A stretch of 64,000 nucleotides of DNA from DASZVB01 sp035545855 (GTDB lineage Bacteria > Myxococcota_A > Polyangia > Polyangiales > Polyangiaceae): NCBI GenBank assembly GCA_035545855.1, contig DASZXK010000034.1:45602-109601 (forward strand). The letters are read 5' to 3'. The notes under the pieces were generated by a model. That model was not told the DNA's origin. It searched no databases and was given only the letters and a program-made list of their open reading frames with translations. Made by a program: the position numbers and the translations under genes. Below are positions 8,465 through 17,490 of the stretch, in pieces (the first letter of the stretch is position 1; the number at the start of each line of letters is the position of its first letter).

Positions 8465-10381
8465 ATGTCCGTCACCATCGAAGACGTTCTGAACGCGGTC
8501 CGCGCCCACGCTGCGTCGGTCACCGGGGAGACGGCGGGATACCTGGTGCTCGGCGTCGCCGATCGCCTCGCAGGGAGCCCGGGTCGATTCGCGGCGGCGG
8601 TGGCTCATCTCGCCGAGGACGGCTCGGTTTCCATGGCCGACGTCGCGGACGGCACCCCGGACGAGCTCGAATCGGATCTTCGCGCGCTGCTCGGCGCGTT
8701 CCTCGGGTGTTCCCGCGGCGCGACCCCCGCTCTTCTTCGGATCGCGCGTACGGCCGAGCCCCGGGGGCTCGGCCACCTCGTCGCGGAGCTCGAAGCGGCG
8801 CTCATTCCCGTCAATCGTTCCGCGGGCCGGCGGGCCCTGTCGCGCGTCCACCGCGACACTGCTCGTGCCAGGGCAGCGGGCAAGCTCGCGCCACCGGTCG
8901 CGTCGGCGGAGCTGGCGCCGATTCCCATCGTCGTCGCGCAAGCCGACGAGCCGTCGCTCCCCGACGTGGTGCGGAATGCGACGAGGGGCGCCGCGGCCTC
9001 GATGCCGAGCCCTTCGGCGGAGCCCTCTTCCGACGGTCGTGCTGCGGGCGTGCCGGCGCCCGAGGTTCGCGCGGTTCCTTACCCCGCCTCGCCGCGGGCT
9101 GCCGTACCGCCCGCGGGTGCGCGCCTGATGCTGTCGCCTCCCGCGCCTCCTGCCGAGCTCCTGCCCGAGCCGACACCGGTCATCGCCATCGAGCCCGTTC
9201 CCGCGGATCGGCAGGTGCTCTCGGCGGAGCCGATCGAGCCGGAGGCGACTCCCTTTCTCGGCGCCTGGCCCGGCGCCGCGCCACCGGTCACGGCACTTCG
9301 CGAGCCACCCGAGCACGACACCCAGCTATTGCCGCCCGTGCTCCCGTTCTGGGCACTCGAGCTCGAATCCGGGCGCGCGACGAGCTCCGAGCCGCGCTTC
9401 GCGCCAGTTCCGGAGGCGGCGCCGGAGCGCCCGCCACCGCCGGCCCCGGGTCCGCCGGAACCCGTCATCGAGTCGACCGCGCCGTTCGCGGTCGTCGCGC
9501 CGCCGATCGTGCCGCTCGCACCGCGCATCGTCGGGCCGGCGCGTGAAACAGCCGAGCCGGCTGTGCCGGCCGTGTCGGCCGCGTCGGCCGGCGAATCGGA
9601 GTCCGCCGAGATGGACGCGCTCTCGCGGATGGAGAGCCGCGAGTCGTGCGCCGAGGTCGACGAGTTCGCCAGTCTCTCCTGCGAGCCGGTGCGCATCGTC
9701 TCCAGAACGCTCGCCGAACCGTCCGCCGGAGAAGCCGGCAGCGTGGCCCGAGCGGAGGCGAGCTTCGTGGAGCCGTCTGCCGACGAACCTGCCGGGGCGG
9801 CGCCGGCGGAGGCCATTCTCGAAATGCTGTTCGCCGACGAAGCCGCTGGCTTGCCGCCCGCGGGGGCGATCCTCGAGGGGCCATCCGCCGAGGAAGCGGC
9901 TGGTCAGGCGCCCGCGGAGGCGATCCTCGAGGGGCCGTCCGCCGAGGAAGCGGCTGGCGCGGCGCCCGGGGAGGCGATCCTCGAGGGGCCGTCCGCCGAG
10001 GAAGCGGCTGGTCAGGCGCGCGCGGACGCGATCCTCTCGGAACCATCTACCGACGACGAAGCCGCTCGCGCGGCTTCTGTGCAGGCAATCCCCGAGGAGC
10101 CGGTCGTCCACGAATCCATGCGCGAGCGGCAAGAGGACTCCGCGCCCGTCACGGAGCCCCCACCGGTCGAGGCAAGCCCGGAAGCGGAGGCCGTTGCCCC
10201 GAGTCCGCCGCTTCCCGTCGTCTCCCCGACCTACGTGCCGCGGAAGAGCGACGTCTCCGAGTTGCTCCAGACGTTCGCGGTCGCCGAAGCGCGGAGCCTG
10301 CGCGAGATCTCGCGCGATCTGAAGAACCTCGCCGGGATCGCGGGGACGCCGTATCCGCCCGCGGTCGTCGAGAAGCGCTGA
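8465..10381 (+). CDS. hypothetical protein with an 18-residue acidic Ala-rich repeat
   Basis: 638 residues starting at the ATG at 8465 (MSVTIEDVLNAVRAH); the frame is open further upstream but that part overlaps the divergent gene and looks non-coding. The N-terminal ~130 residues look folded and helical (GYLVLGVADRLAGSPGRF, LLGAFLGCSRGATPALL). The middle is Pro/Ala/Glu-rich and holds about seven copies of an 18-residue unit near AILEGPSAEEAAGQAPAE. The last ~60 residues (YVPRKSDVSELLQTFAVAE ... REISRDLKNLAGI) again look helical. No signal peptide or membrane segment is evident. I do not recognise the family. Confidence 0.7.
   Translation: MSVTIEDVLNAVRAHAASVTGETAGYLVLGVADRLAGSPGRFAAAVAHLAEDGSVSMADVADGTPDELESDLRALLGAFLGCSRGATPALLRIARTAEPRGLGHLVAELEAALIPVNRSAGRRALSRVHRDTARARAAGKLAPPVASAELAPIPIVVAQADEPSLPDVVRNATRGAAASMPSPSAEPSSDGRAAGVPAPEVRAVPYPASPRAAVPPAGARLMLSPPAPPAELLPEPTPVIAIEPVPADRQVLSAEPIEPEATPFLGAWPGAAPPVTALREPPEHDTQLLPPVLPFWALELESGRATSSEPRFAPVPEAAPERPPPPAPGPPEPVIESTAPFAVVAPPIVPLAPRIVGPARETAEPAVPAVSAASAGESESAEMDALSRMESRESCAEVDEFASLSCEPVRIVSRTLAEPSAGEAGSVARAEASFVEPSADEPAGAAPAEAILEMLFADEAAGLPPAGAILEGPSAEEAAGQAPAEAILEGPSAEEAAGAAPGEAILEGPSAEEAAGQARADAILSEPSTDDEAARAASVQAIPEEPVVHESMRERQEDSAPVTEPPPVEASPEAEAVAPSPPLPVVSPTYVPRKSDVSELLQTFAVAEARSLREISRDLKNLAGIAGTPYPPAVVEKR
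9704..10081 (+). repeat. in-frame 54-bp tandem repeat array
   Basis: Seven consecutive units of 54 bp (18 codons) inside the preceding gene. The three central units (9866-9919, 9920-9973, 9974-10027) are nearly identical, and the outer ones (from about 9704, and up to 10081) are diverged. The consensus is AILEGPSAEEAAGQAPAE. Nearly identical centre and degenerate edges suggest recent unit duplication. Confidence 0.85.
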
Positions 10382-10443
10382 CCACGAGGCCTCCGCGCGC
10401 GCTCCGTTGACGGCCGCGCCGCCCGTCGGAGATAGTGATCGTC

Positions 10444-10821
10444 ATGCACGATCAGGATCTCGCGATGGTGAAGGGACTCGTCGCGGTGGCGTGGGCGGAC
10501 GGCCGCGTCACGGGTGAGGAGAACGAGGTGATCGAGGGGCTGCTCGCGGCCTTCGATGCCACGCCCAGCGAGCGTCGCGAGATCCAGACGTACGCGAAGG
10601 TGCAGCGGTCGCTCGACGACGTCCCGCTCACCGAGCTCTCCTACGACGACCGTCGCGTGCTCCTGCAGCACGCCGTCTTGCTCACGCACATCGACGGCGA
10701 CTACTCGGACGACGAGCGCGCGCTCATCGATGCCCTGTGCAAGAAGCTCCGCATCCCCGACGTCGAGGCGAAGGGGATCATCGCCGCTGCGGAGAAGCGG
10801 CTCTCCAGTACTCCGCGCTGA
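10444..10821 (+). CDS. TerB-like (tellurite-resistance TerB family) protein
   Basis: A 125-residue all-helical protein with the TerB/DUF533-like pattern: MVKGLVAVAWADGRVTGEE near the N-terminus, and a second acidic-helix motif LLTHIDGDYSDDERALIDAL, both resembling the metal-binding helices of TerB. The ATG at 10444 is preferred; a GTG at 10435 sits too close to the possible ggag ribosome site. Role in tellurite resistance is not implied; family members are often uncharacterised cytoplasmic or envelope-stress proteins. It follows the repeat protein by about 60 bp on the same strand and may be co-transcribed. Confidence 0.75.
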   Translation: MHDQDLAMVKGLVAVAWADGRVTGEENEVIEGLLAAFDATPSERREIQTYAKVQRSLDDVPLTELSYDDRRVLLQHAVLLTHIDGDYSDDERALIDALCKKLRIPDVEAKGIIAAAEKRLSSTPR

Positions 10822-10828
10822 CCGAGCT

Positions 10829-11206
10829 TCAGGCTTTTTCCGTCGCCTCGGACTTCAGCCGGTCGATCTCCTTCAGGAGAGCGATGGGGCTGAACGGCTT
10901 CGTGTAGTAGGCGGTCGCGCCGGCAGCGGTCGCCTTGGCGCGCGACTCCGGGTCGTCCAGCGCGCTGATCACCAGGACCGGCACGTTCCGCGTGGCGGGA
11001 TCGCCGCGGAGGCGACGGCAGACCTCGAAGCCGTCGTGCCCCGGAATCATGAGGTCCAGGAGCACCATGTCCGGCGGATCCGTCGCGGCGACGTCGATCG
11101 CCTTCGTGCCCGTGCTGACGGCGGTCACCTTGTGGCCCCTCGCGCCGACCAGCGCCTCGATCATGCGGCGGATCGAGTCCTGGTCTTCGACCACGAGGAT
11201 GCGCAT
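10829..11206 (-). CDS. single-domain response regulator (CheY-like)
   Basis: 125 residues, receiver domain only: acidic pocket VVEDQD, phospho-acceptor Asp51 in MVLLDLMIP, Ser/Ala at the switch position (VISAL) and Lys103 in YTKPF. It has no output domain. The gene lies 61 bp downstream of, and in the same direction as, the kinase-like gene ending at 11268, so the two are probably co-transcribed and may be a cognate pair. It converges with the TerB-like gene, with 7 bp between stops. Confidence 0.9.
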   Translation of the reverse strand: MRILVVEDQDSIRRMIEALVGARGHKVTAVSTGTKAIDVAATDPPDMVLLDLMIPGHDGFEVCRRLRGDPATRNVPVLVISALDDPESRAKATAAGATAYYTKPFSPIALLKEIDRLKSEATEKA

Positions 11207-11267
11207 CTTCCTTTCAGACTAGCATTCTCCCGCGAAACAGTCCCCTCGATCCGAATCTCTCGCTCTC

Positions 11268-12653
11268 TCACGCGCTTCGGATGCGGATTTCGGTGACGAA
11301 CGCGCCGTCCTCGGATTCCGTGAGGCGGGCCGAGCCACCTAGATAAGCGGCCACGGTGTGCGTCACGAGCAGCCCGAGGCCCGGCGGGCGGCCGAGAGCG
11401 GACGGATCCACGCGGTGTTCGAGCAGGTCGGCGCGCGCCGACGCGGGAACCGCCGGCCCGCCGTCCCGAACCCGGAGCACGGCGCCGCCGGGTTCCGCCG
11501 TGACGGACGCCCGGACCTCGCCGCCGCGCGGTGTCGCGTCGATGCCGTGCCCGAGGGCGGCGCGGAGGAGCAACGACAGCGCCCGAGGGCGGCCGGCGAC
11601 CTCCGTATCCCCGGCGACCTCCAGCCGGAGAGTGACCCCGTGCCGGACCGCGCGGGATTCGGACTCGCCCGCCGCGTCTTTCAGCGCCTTGCCGAGCTTC
11701 ACGGGTTCCACGGATTCGCTGCGCGGACACGCCGCGACACGTCCGACCTCGGCGACCAGCTCGAAGCCGCGAGCCAGATGGGCGGCGATCGCGTCGCTCG
11801 GGGGACCGCTCTCCTGATTCTCCGAGTCGTCCCGGAGGCCGCGGAATACCGGGGCGAGGACGTGATGGAGCGCGGAGGACATGGCGACGAGCAAGTCGAA
11901 CCGGCGCGCCGCGACGTCTCCGCGATCCGACGCCGTTTCCACCTCCGCGGGCTGCCCGGCGGCGAACGCCGCCGCGAGCTCGCGCGCGTACGCTTCTCCG
12001 AGCTGCTGAGCCTGCTCGAGCTCCTTCCGGAGGTCGGCGACCTCGCTCTGATCGTTCGATGCGTCCGCGGGGAGGAGGAGAGCGATCATGCCGCCCTCGA
12101 GATCCAGATGCCCGCCCATCTGCGTCGCCATGCGGCTGAGCCAGCGCCGCTCGAGGTCCACCGACGCCGAAACGTCGGGTCCGAGATCCACGCCGATGCG
12201 GATCCAGTCGCCCTCTCTCCGGATGCGAACGGCGGACGTCGCGGCGTCTTGCCCGCCGCCCGTGCTGTTCGAGAGCTGCACGAGCACGTGCAGGATGCGC
12301 CTGAGGTCTCCCTCTTCGCCGAAGACCTCCGTCCCGGCGCCGGGTTCGATGGAGATCTGGGCGGTCGGAGCGACTTCCCACAGCAGCGCCGCGAGATCGA
12401 TGCGCCCCCGGCGGCCCACCTTGGAGCCCGGGCCCGCCTCCAGCTCCGACAGCATGCCGATGGCGTCGTCGAGGGCGTCCAGCGTGGTCGAGACCCGGAT
12501 TTCCGGGATCGTGACGGCGGGTGTCGCGCCCGGATCCGCCGGCGGGGGCTGACTCAGGAGGGTCACGTCCTGGCGCAGGATCTTCGCTGCTCCGCGGGCT
12601 TCCTGTGCCAGCAGCCATCCCAGCTCTTGACGAGTGAGGCGTCCCGTCGTCAC
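11268..12653 (-). CDS. kinase-like protein with two tandem, degenerate dimerisation/ATPase modules
   Basis: 461 residues, soluble. Residues about 1-205 resemble a dimerisation helix plus HATPase fold (IDLAALLWEVAP, RRILHVLVQLSN, MGGHLDLEGG), but the D-box is missing and there is no clear phospho-His. A short coiled coil (about 215-240) follows, then a second module (about 250-461) with ALHHVLAPVF in the place of the H-box and a better ATPase end (RDGGPAVPASA, GLGLLVTHTVAAYLGG). Probably a scaffold or weak kinase acting on the receiver encoded just downstream. The start is a GTG at 12653, only 11 bp from the divergent ATG at 12665, and has no convincing ribosome site, so the true start may lie slightly further in. 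Confidence 0.7.
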   Translation of the reverse strand: MTTGRLTRQELGWLLAQEARGAAKILRQDVTLLSQPPPADPGATPAVTIPEIRVSTTLDALDDAIGMLSELEAGPGSKVGRRGRIDLAALLWEVAPTAQISIEPGAGTEVFGEEGDLRRILHVLVQLSNSTGGGQDAATSAVRIRREGDWIRIGVDLGPDVSASVDLERRWLSRMATQMGGHLDLEGGMIALLLPADASNDQSEVADLRKELEQAQQLGEAYARELAAAFAAGQPAEVETASDRGDVAARRFDLLVAMSSALHHVLAPVFRGLRDDSENQESGPPSDAIAAHLARGFELVAEVGRVAACPRSESVEPVKLGKALKDAAGESESRAVRHGVTLRLEVAGDTEVAGRPRALSLLLRAALGHGIDATPRGGEVRASVTAEPGGAVLRVRDGGPAVPASARADLLEHRVDPSALGRPPGLGLLVTHTVAAYLGGSARLTESEDGAFVTEIRIRSA

Positions 12654-12664
12654 GAAGGATCAAT

Positions 12665-14914
12665 ATGCCATCGGTCGCTCCCCGCGTGCACGCCTCTTTT
12701 CGAGGCATCGGGCTTTCGGGGAGTCTCGCCGCGGGCGCGCTCGTCTCGGCCTTCCGTCTCATGGCGACGGCCATGGCCGTGGCCGCGTTCGCGGCGACTA
12801 CGGGGTGCGGGAACGACGGCGCTCGGAGTCGCTTCGGCTCGCTCCCGGAGGCCGGGACGGATTCGGGGCGCGCGTCCCTCGACGGCGCCCTGCCGCCGCC
12901 CGTGAACGTCCCGGACTCCGGAATCGGCGAGCCCGGCGAGTGGGGCGGCGCCTGTGTCGACGACGGGCAGTGCGACGACGCCCTCGACTGCACTCACGAC
13001 GCCTGCGATCGGAACCTCGGTCGCTGTCACTTCGTGTCCGACGACACGGTGTGCGACGACGGCGCTTACTGCAACGGCGCGGAGCGGTGCATCGCCGGCA
13101 TCGGGTGCAGGCCGGGCGAACCCGTCGCTTGCTCGGATGGCACCGCTTGCACCGTCGACGCCTGCGTGGAGGCGACGCGGACCTGCACCCACACGGCACG
13201 CGACGCGGACGGCGACGGCGACCCGGACGGCAACTGTCCCGACGGTGGCGACTGCAACGATCAGTCTCCCGACGTCTCCAGCCGGCACGTCGAGGTGTGC
13301 GGGAACTCGGTCGACGACGACTGCGACGGTTCCGTCGACGAAACGGACTGCGCCGCGCCGAGCTACGACGTGTGCGCGACCCCCCTCGAGGTGAACGGCT
13401 CCGGGTCCTTCTCGCTCTCCTCGGCCGCCGCGAAGGGAGACTACAAGGCCTCCTGTCTCGATCCGACCCGGGCCTTCCGGGACCTGGTCGTGGCCGTCGT
13501 GGTGCCCGACGGCGCGCCCCAGGACGTCGACGTCGCGGTGACCACGACGAGCGGCGACGTCGCGCTCGCGCAGGTGGAGCAATGCGGGGACGCATCCAGC
13601 GAGAGATCTTGCGCCAAGGGGTTCGTCGCGCCGGGCGCGACTCGAGTCGCCCGGACCGTGCTCCGCGCGCTCGCACCCGGGGCGCACGCTCTCTACGTCT
13701 TCTCGTCCGCGGACGCGCACCTCGTGCTCACCGTGGAGTACCGGGACGCGAGCCCCGAGCCGGCGAACGAGACATGCGGGACGAGCAGTACGCTCGAGCC
13801 CGGCACGCCCGTCGTCGCACGCCTCGCCGGCACGAGCGTCGACACGAAGAGCGCGTGCGGCGATTCGGCGGGTGACCTCGTCTACGAGTTCTCCCTCGAT
13901 GCGCCGCGAGACGTTCGCGTCGTCGCGACGGCCCAGGACCTCTACGGGCTTCCGCTCCTCTCCTTGCGAGGAGAGCCGTGTACCACCGACGCATCCGAGC
14001 TCACCTGCTCGGAGTCGACGAGCGCCGTCGTGTTCCGGAGAGCGCTTTCCCCGGGGCGCTACTTCGTCGTGGTCGGCGGGAGCGGGCCGTCCGACGTCCT
14101 CGTGACGCTCGAGACCTCCGCACCCACCACGCCGCCTCCGGACGAGAGCTGCACGGGCGCGCCCGCGCTCGAGCCGAGCCGGACGATCGACGTGTCGCTC
14201 GACGCGCACGAGGACGACGTCCAGTTCGGCTGCCTCGACGGCGCGGTCGACGCCGCCTACGCGCTCACGCTGCCGCGGCCATCGGACGTGCTCCTCGTCG
14301 AATCCATCTCGAACGCCGACTTCGGCGCGGTGAGCCTCGCCGCTCCGGAGTGCGCTCGCGGTCAAGCTCCCCTGGCGTGCGGAGCGTCGGACACGACGCC
14401 CGTCCGTGCGCTGTCGCGGAACGTGGACGCGGGCGAGTATCGCGTGATCGTCGAGACGGAGGAGGGGAGCCCGGTTTCCGTGACGGCCTTCGTCCGCGAC
14501 GCCGCGCCGGAGATCGTCGTTCCATTCTCGGACGCCTGCGACGGCGCCGCGGACATCCCCCCGGGCGGCGCGCGGCTGTCGGGCAACACGGCGAACGCAG
14601 CGGACGATTTCACCGCGAGCTGCGACGTCGGTGGCGCGTCCGGCTCACCCGACCAGATCCTCCACCTCCACCTGGACGCGGCTTCCCGCGTGATTCTCGA
14701 TGCCCGGGGGAGCGCCTACCCGGTCGTCGTGGACGTCCGCGCGGGGGCGGAGTGTCCGGGCGAAGAGGTCCCCTTCGGGTGCTCCGCCGGCTACGTGCAG
14801 GGCCGGAGCTTCCTCGATCTTTCCCTCTCCGCGGGGGACTACTGGGTTCAGATCGACGGGTACTCGAGCGCCTTCGGTTCGTGGATCCTGGAGACGTTCG
14901 TGACGCCGCGGTAG
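12665..14914 (+). CDS. surface lipoprotein with MopE-type metal-binding motif and four PPC-like repeats
   Basis: 749 residues. Signal peptide with lipobox AATTGC (lipidated Cys48); the ATG at 12665 has an aagga ribosome site 5 bases upstream, favouring this start over the internal Met33. A Cys-rich segment (about 95-180) precedes a MopE-type motif (DADGDGDPDGNCPDGGDCND ... CGNSVDDDCDGSVDETDC, about 180-230), which in relatives binds Ca or other metals. Then four similar domains of about 130 residues begin near 233, 364, 491 and 620, each opening with a Cys and an A-x-x-L-x-x-G pattern and closing with beta strands, as in bacterial pre-peptidase C-terminal (PPC)-like domains. Outer-surface binding role inferred; no enzymatic motif is seen. 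Confidence 0.82.
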   Translation: MPSVAPRVHASFRGIGLSGSLAAGALVSAFRLMATAMAVAAFAATTGCGNDGARSRFGSLPEAGTDSGRASLDGALPPPVNVPDSGIGEPGEWGGACVDDGQCDDALDCTHDACDRNLGRCHFVSDDTVCDDGAYCNGAERCIAGIGCRPGEPVACSDGTACTVDACVEATRTCTHTARDADGDGDPDGNCPDGGDCNDQSPDVSSRHVEVCGNSVDDDCDGSVDETDCAAPSYDVCATPLEVNGSGSFSLSSAAAKGDYKASCLDPTRAFRDLVVAVVVPDGAPQDVDVAVTTTSGDVALAQVEQCGDASSERSCAKGFVAPGATRVARTVLRALAPGAHALYVFSSADAHLVLTVEYRDASPEPANETCGTSSTLEPGTPVVARLAGTSVDTKSACGDSAGDLVYEFSLDAPRDVRVVATAQDLYGLPLLSLRGEPCTTDASELTCSESTSAVVFRRALSPGRYFVVVGGSGPSDVLVTLETSAPTTPPPDESCTGAPALEPSRTIDVSLDAHEDDVQFGCLDGAVDAAYALTLPRPSDVLLVESISNADFGAVSLAAPECARGQAPLACGASDTTPVRALSRNVDAGEYRVIVETEEGSPVSVTAFVRDAAPEIVVPFSDACDGAADIPPGGARLSGNTANAADDFTASCDVGGASGSPDQILHLHLDAASRVILDARGSAYPVVVDVRAGAECPGEEVPFGCSAGYVQGRSFLDLSLSAGDYWVQIDGYSSAFGSWILETFVTPR

Positions 14915-14955
14915 CGGCTTTGCGTCCGAAAAGACCTGAGAATAGAGTCCGGGCG

Positions 14956-15888
14956 GTGCTCGCCCGGGTCACGGTCATCGCTCTGAACACGTACCGCGAA
15001 GCCGTCCGGGCGCGCGTGCTGCACGGTCTCTTCGGCCTGGCTCTCGCGACGGCGGCGTACTGCCTCGTCGTCGGCGAGTTCGCCCTGAGGAGCTCGCTCC
15101 GCGTCGTCTCCGACCTCGGCGCCGCGAGCGTCTCCATCTACGGCATCGTCGTTTCCGTCGTGCTCGGCGCGACGTCTCTGTACCGCGAGCTCGAGCTGAA
15201 GACGATCTTTCCGATCCTCGCGCGGCCCGTCTACCGGAGCGAGTACCTCGTCGGGAAGTACCTCGGAACTCTCTGTACCATCTCGGTCTTCATCGCTGCG
15301 AACGGCGGCATCCTGCTCCTCGCGCTCGCGTTCATGTCCGGGGAGGCGCCGGCCAGAGGCCCCGTCGACTTGCTCGTGACCACGCTCGTGTTCCTCGTCG
15401 TCGGCCTCCGGGTGCCCCGTGCGCGGACCTATCTGCCGATCCCGTACGCGCTCGTGCTGCTCGGCTCGGGGTACTTCCTCGCCGCGGTCGCTCCGGACGA
15501 CCGTCGCGTGATCGTCTCCGCGGCCGTGCTCACGCTCTCCGAGGTCGCGATCGTCGCCGCGGTCGCGACGGTCTTTTCGTCCTTCTCGTCTCCGTTCCTG
15601 ACGGCCACGTTCACCTTCGGCGTGTTCATCATCGGGCGTTCCGCGGACACTCTCGCGAACCTGCCCGAGCGGCTCTTCGGGCACTTCCTCCACGAGCTCG
15701 CGGTCTTCGCCTCGAAGGTCGTCCCGAATCTCATGCTCTACGTGCCGCCACGGTCGCTCCTCACGGGGGAGGCACCGGGGGTCACCCTCGGGCGGTACCT
15801 GCTCGTCGCCGCGGGTCACGCGCTGTGCTGGAGCGTTGCGCTCCTCGCCGTCGCGTCGGCATTGTTCCGGAAGCGCGATTTTCTATGA
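14956..15888 (+). CDS. ABC-2-type transporter permease
   Basis: 310 residues, about six hydrophobic helices, beginning with the typical ABC-2 membrane-anchor phrase VIALNTYREAVRARVLHGLFG. The LYRELELKTIFPILARPVYRSEYLVGKY stretch is the cytoplasmic coupling region found in these permeases. The GTG at 14956 is chosen because the frame upstream overlaps the previous gene. No ATP-binding subunit is encoded beside it, so its partner must be elsewhere. Its stop overlaps the next start (ATGA), indicating translational coupling. Confidence 0.8.
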   Translation: MLARVTVIALNTYREAVRARVLHGLFGLALATAAYCLVVGEFALRSSLRVVSDLGAASVSIYGIVVSVVLGATSLYRELELKTIFPILARPVYRSEYLVGKYLGTLCTISVFIAANGGILLLALAFMSGEAPARGPVDLLVTTLVFLVVGLRVPRARTYLPIPYALVLLGSGYFLAAVAPDDRRVIVSAAVLTLSEVAIVAAVATVFSSFSSPFLTATFTFGVFIIGRSADTLANLPERLFGHFLHELAVFASKVVPNLMLYVPPRSLLTGEAPGVTLGRYLLVAAGHALCWSVALLAVASALFRKRDFL

Positions 15889-16523
15889 GCTCGGTGTCGA
15901 GATGGCTCCAGCGCGTCGCGCTCGCTCTGCTCCTCGGCGTCGTGTTCTTCGCGGCGCTGACCGCGCGCGTCATCGCCGAGGGAGAGCGCGAGCTCGCGCA
16001 GAGCGATCGCGCGTTCGACCGAGGCGATCTCCGCGAAGCCGTCCTGCACGCGCGGCGCTCGGCGACGTCCTACGCTCCCGGCGCGCCCCACGTCGCCGCC
16101 GCCTACGATCGGCTCTCGGCGATAGCCCGGGGGGCCGAAGCGTCCGGTCAGGTCGACCTCGCCCGGCAGGCCCTCACCGCCATGCGTGGCGCGGCTCTCG
16201 AGTCCCGGCACCTCTTCTCCCCGCACGAGGCGGAGCTCGCTCGCGCAGACGCCGACCTGGTTCGGCTCGCGTCGCGGTCCGGGCCCGGGCCGGCGCCGGA
16301 CCTTTCCCGGCTCCCGGCCCAGCTCGCCCGGGACGAGGCGCCCCGAGGCCCGTGGGTGCTGGTCCTATCCCTCGGGTTCGCCGTGTTCGGGCTCGGACTC
16401 GGCCTCTTCGCGACGCGGGGGCTCGGTCCGACCGGGGCGCTGTCCCGGCGCTGGACGTTCGTGTCGCTCGGGCTCTGCCTTCTCGGCGCCGCTTGCTGGA
16501 CCCTGTCGGTCTATCGGGCGTAA
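15885..16523 (+). CDS. membrane-anchored protein with TPR-like periplasmic region
   Basis: 212 residues: one N-terminal helix (LQRVALALLLGVVFFAALTA), a roughly 120-residue helical region resembling TPR segments (AFDRGDLREAVLHARRSATSY, AAAYDRLSAIARGAEASGQVDLA), and two C-terminal membrane helices (WVLVLSLGFAVFGLGLGLFA and WTFVSLGLCLLGAACWTLSV). I do not recognise a named family. The start overlaps the permease stop by 4 bp, and xerC begins 10 bp after its stop, so permease, this gene, xerC and the sulfatase-like gene form one tight run. Confidence 0.7.
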   Translation: MSSVSRWLQRVALALLLGVVFFAALTARVIAEGERELAQSDRAFDRGDLREAVLHARRSATSYAPGAPHVAAAYDRLSAIARGAEASGQVDLARQALTAMRGAALESRHLFSPHEAELARADADLVRLASRSGPGPAPDLSRLPAQLARDEAPRGPWVLVLSLGFAVFGLGLGLFATRGLGPTGALSRRWTFVSLGLCLLGAACWTLSVYRA

Positions 16524-16533
16524 ACCTCCCGAG

Positions 16534-17490
16534 ATGACCCCGGCGGACCTCGAGACGGACGACCTCGGTCGGGCCGTATCCGCGTACGTCCGGCACCTCG
16601 CCGTGGAACGACGGGCGTCGCCCCACACCGTGGACGCCTACCAGCGGGATCTCTCCGAGCTCGTGGGGTTTTCCCGGCGCCCGCGCGGCTCGGCACACGT
16701 CCGGGACGTCTCGAAGCTCTCGCTACGGACGTTCCTCGGGGAGGTGGCAGCGGGAAAGACGGCCGGGACGGTGGCACGGAAGCTCGCGGCGATCCGCTCC
16801 TTCTTCCGGTACCTCGTCCGCCTCGGCAAGATCGACGAGAGCCCGGCGGAGCTCCTCGCGACGCCGAAGGTGCGGCGCCGGCTCCCCGTCGTTCTGAGCG
16901 CGGAGACGGCCGCGGAGGTCATGGACGCGCCTCGCGAGTCGCCGGTCGGGACCGACGCCGCGCGCATCCGGGACGCGGCGCTCCTCGAGCTGCTCTACGG
17001 GAGCGGGCTCCGCGTGAGCGAGCTCGCCGGCCTCGACCTCGCGGATCTCTCCTTCGAGAGCGCGTCTCTTCGCGTCCTCGGCAAGGGTCGGAAGGAGCGC
17101 GTCGTGCCTCTCGGCGAGCGCGCAGCGCTCGCGATCCGGAGGTATCTCGAGGTGCGTCCGACGTTCCATCACCCGAAGACCGGCGAGCAGGATCCGCGAG
17201 CGCTCTTTCTCGGCCATCGAGGGCGGAGGCTCGGGGTCCGGTCGATCCAGGCGTTCGTCCGACGCTACGGCGCGCTCGGCGCCGGACGCCCCGATCTCCA
17301 CCCCCACGCGCTCCGCCACTCCTGCGCGACCCACATGCTCGAAGGCGGCGCGGACCTCCGCGCGATCCAGGAGATGCTCGGTCACTCGAGCCTCTCCACG
17401 ACGCAGCGGTACACGCACCTGTCGCTCGATCAGCTCCTCGACGTGTACGACCGGAGTCATCCGCTCGCTCACGACGGCCATGACGACTGA
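16534..17490 (+). CDS. xerC: tyrosine recombinase XerC/XerD
   Basis: Resolves chromosome dimers at dif by site-specific recombination. 318 residues: N-terminal SAM-like core-binding domain (about 10-105), then the catalytic domain with the full set of residues: Arg160 (GSGLRVSEL), Lys in the GKGRKERVVPL beta-hairpin, His258-x-x-Arg261 (HALRHS), His284 (LGHSSL) and nucleophile Tyr293 (QRYTHL). ATG at 16534 fits the family N-terminus. XerC and XerD cannot be told apart here with certainty. It overlaps the following sulfatase-like gene by 11 bp. No integron or phage features are next to it. Confidence 0.9.
   Translation: MTPADLETDDLGRAVSAYVRHLAVERRASPHTVDAYQRDLSELVGFSRRPRGSAHVRDVSKLSLRTFLGEVAAGKTAGTVARKLAAIRSFFRYLVRLGKIDESPAELLATPKVRRRLPVVLSAETAAEVMDAPRESPVGTDAARIRDAALLELLYGSGLRVSELAGLDLADLSFESASLRVLGKGRKERVVPLGERAALAIRRYLEVRPTFHHPKTGEQDPRALFLGHRGRRLGVRSIQAFVRRYGALGAGRPDLHPHALRHSCATHMLEGGADLRAIQEMLGHSSLSTTQRYTHLSLDQLLDVYDRSHPLAHDGHDD

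Noticed and set aside
9704..10081. 54-bp repeats considered as a mobile or CRISPR element
   Set aside because: They are head-to-tail and in frame in a protein gene.
11161..12993. 610-codon minus-strand frame overlapping the kinase-like gene
   Set aside because: Shadow frame; only the parallel frame shows receiver and ATPase motifs.
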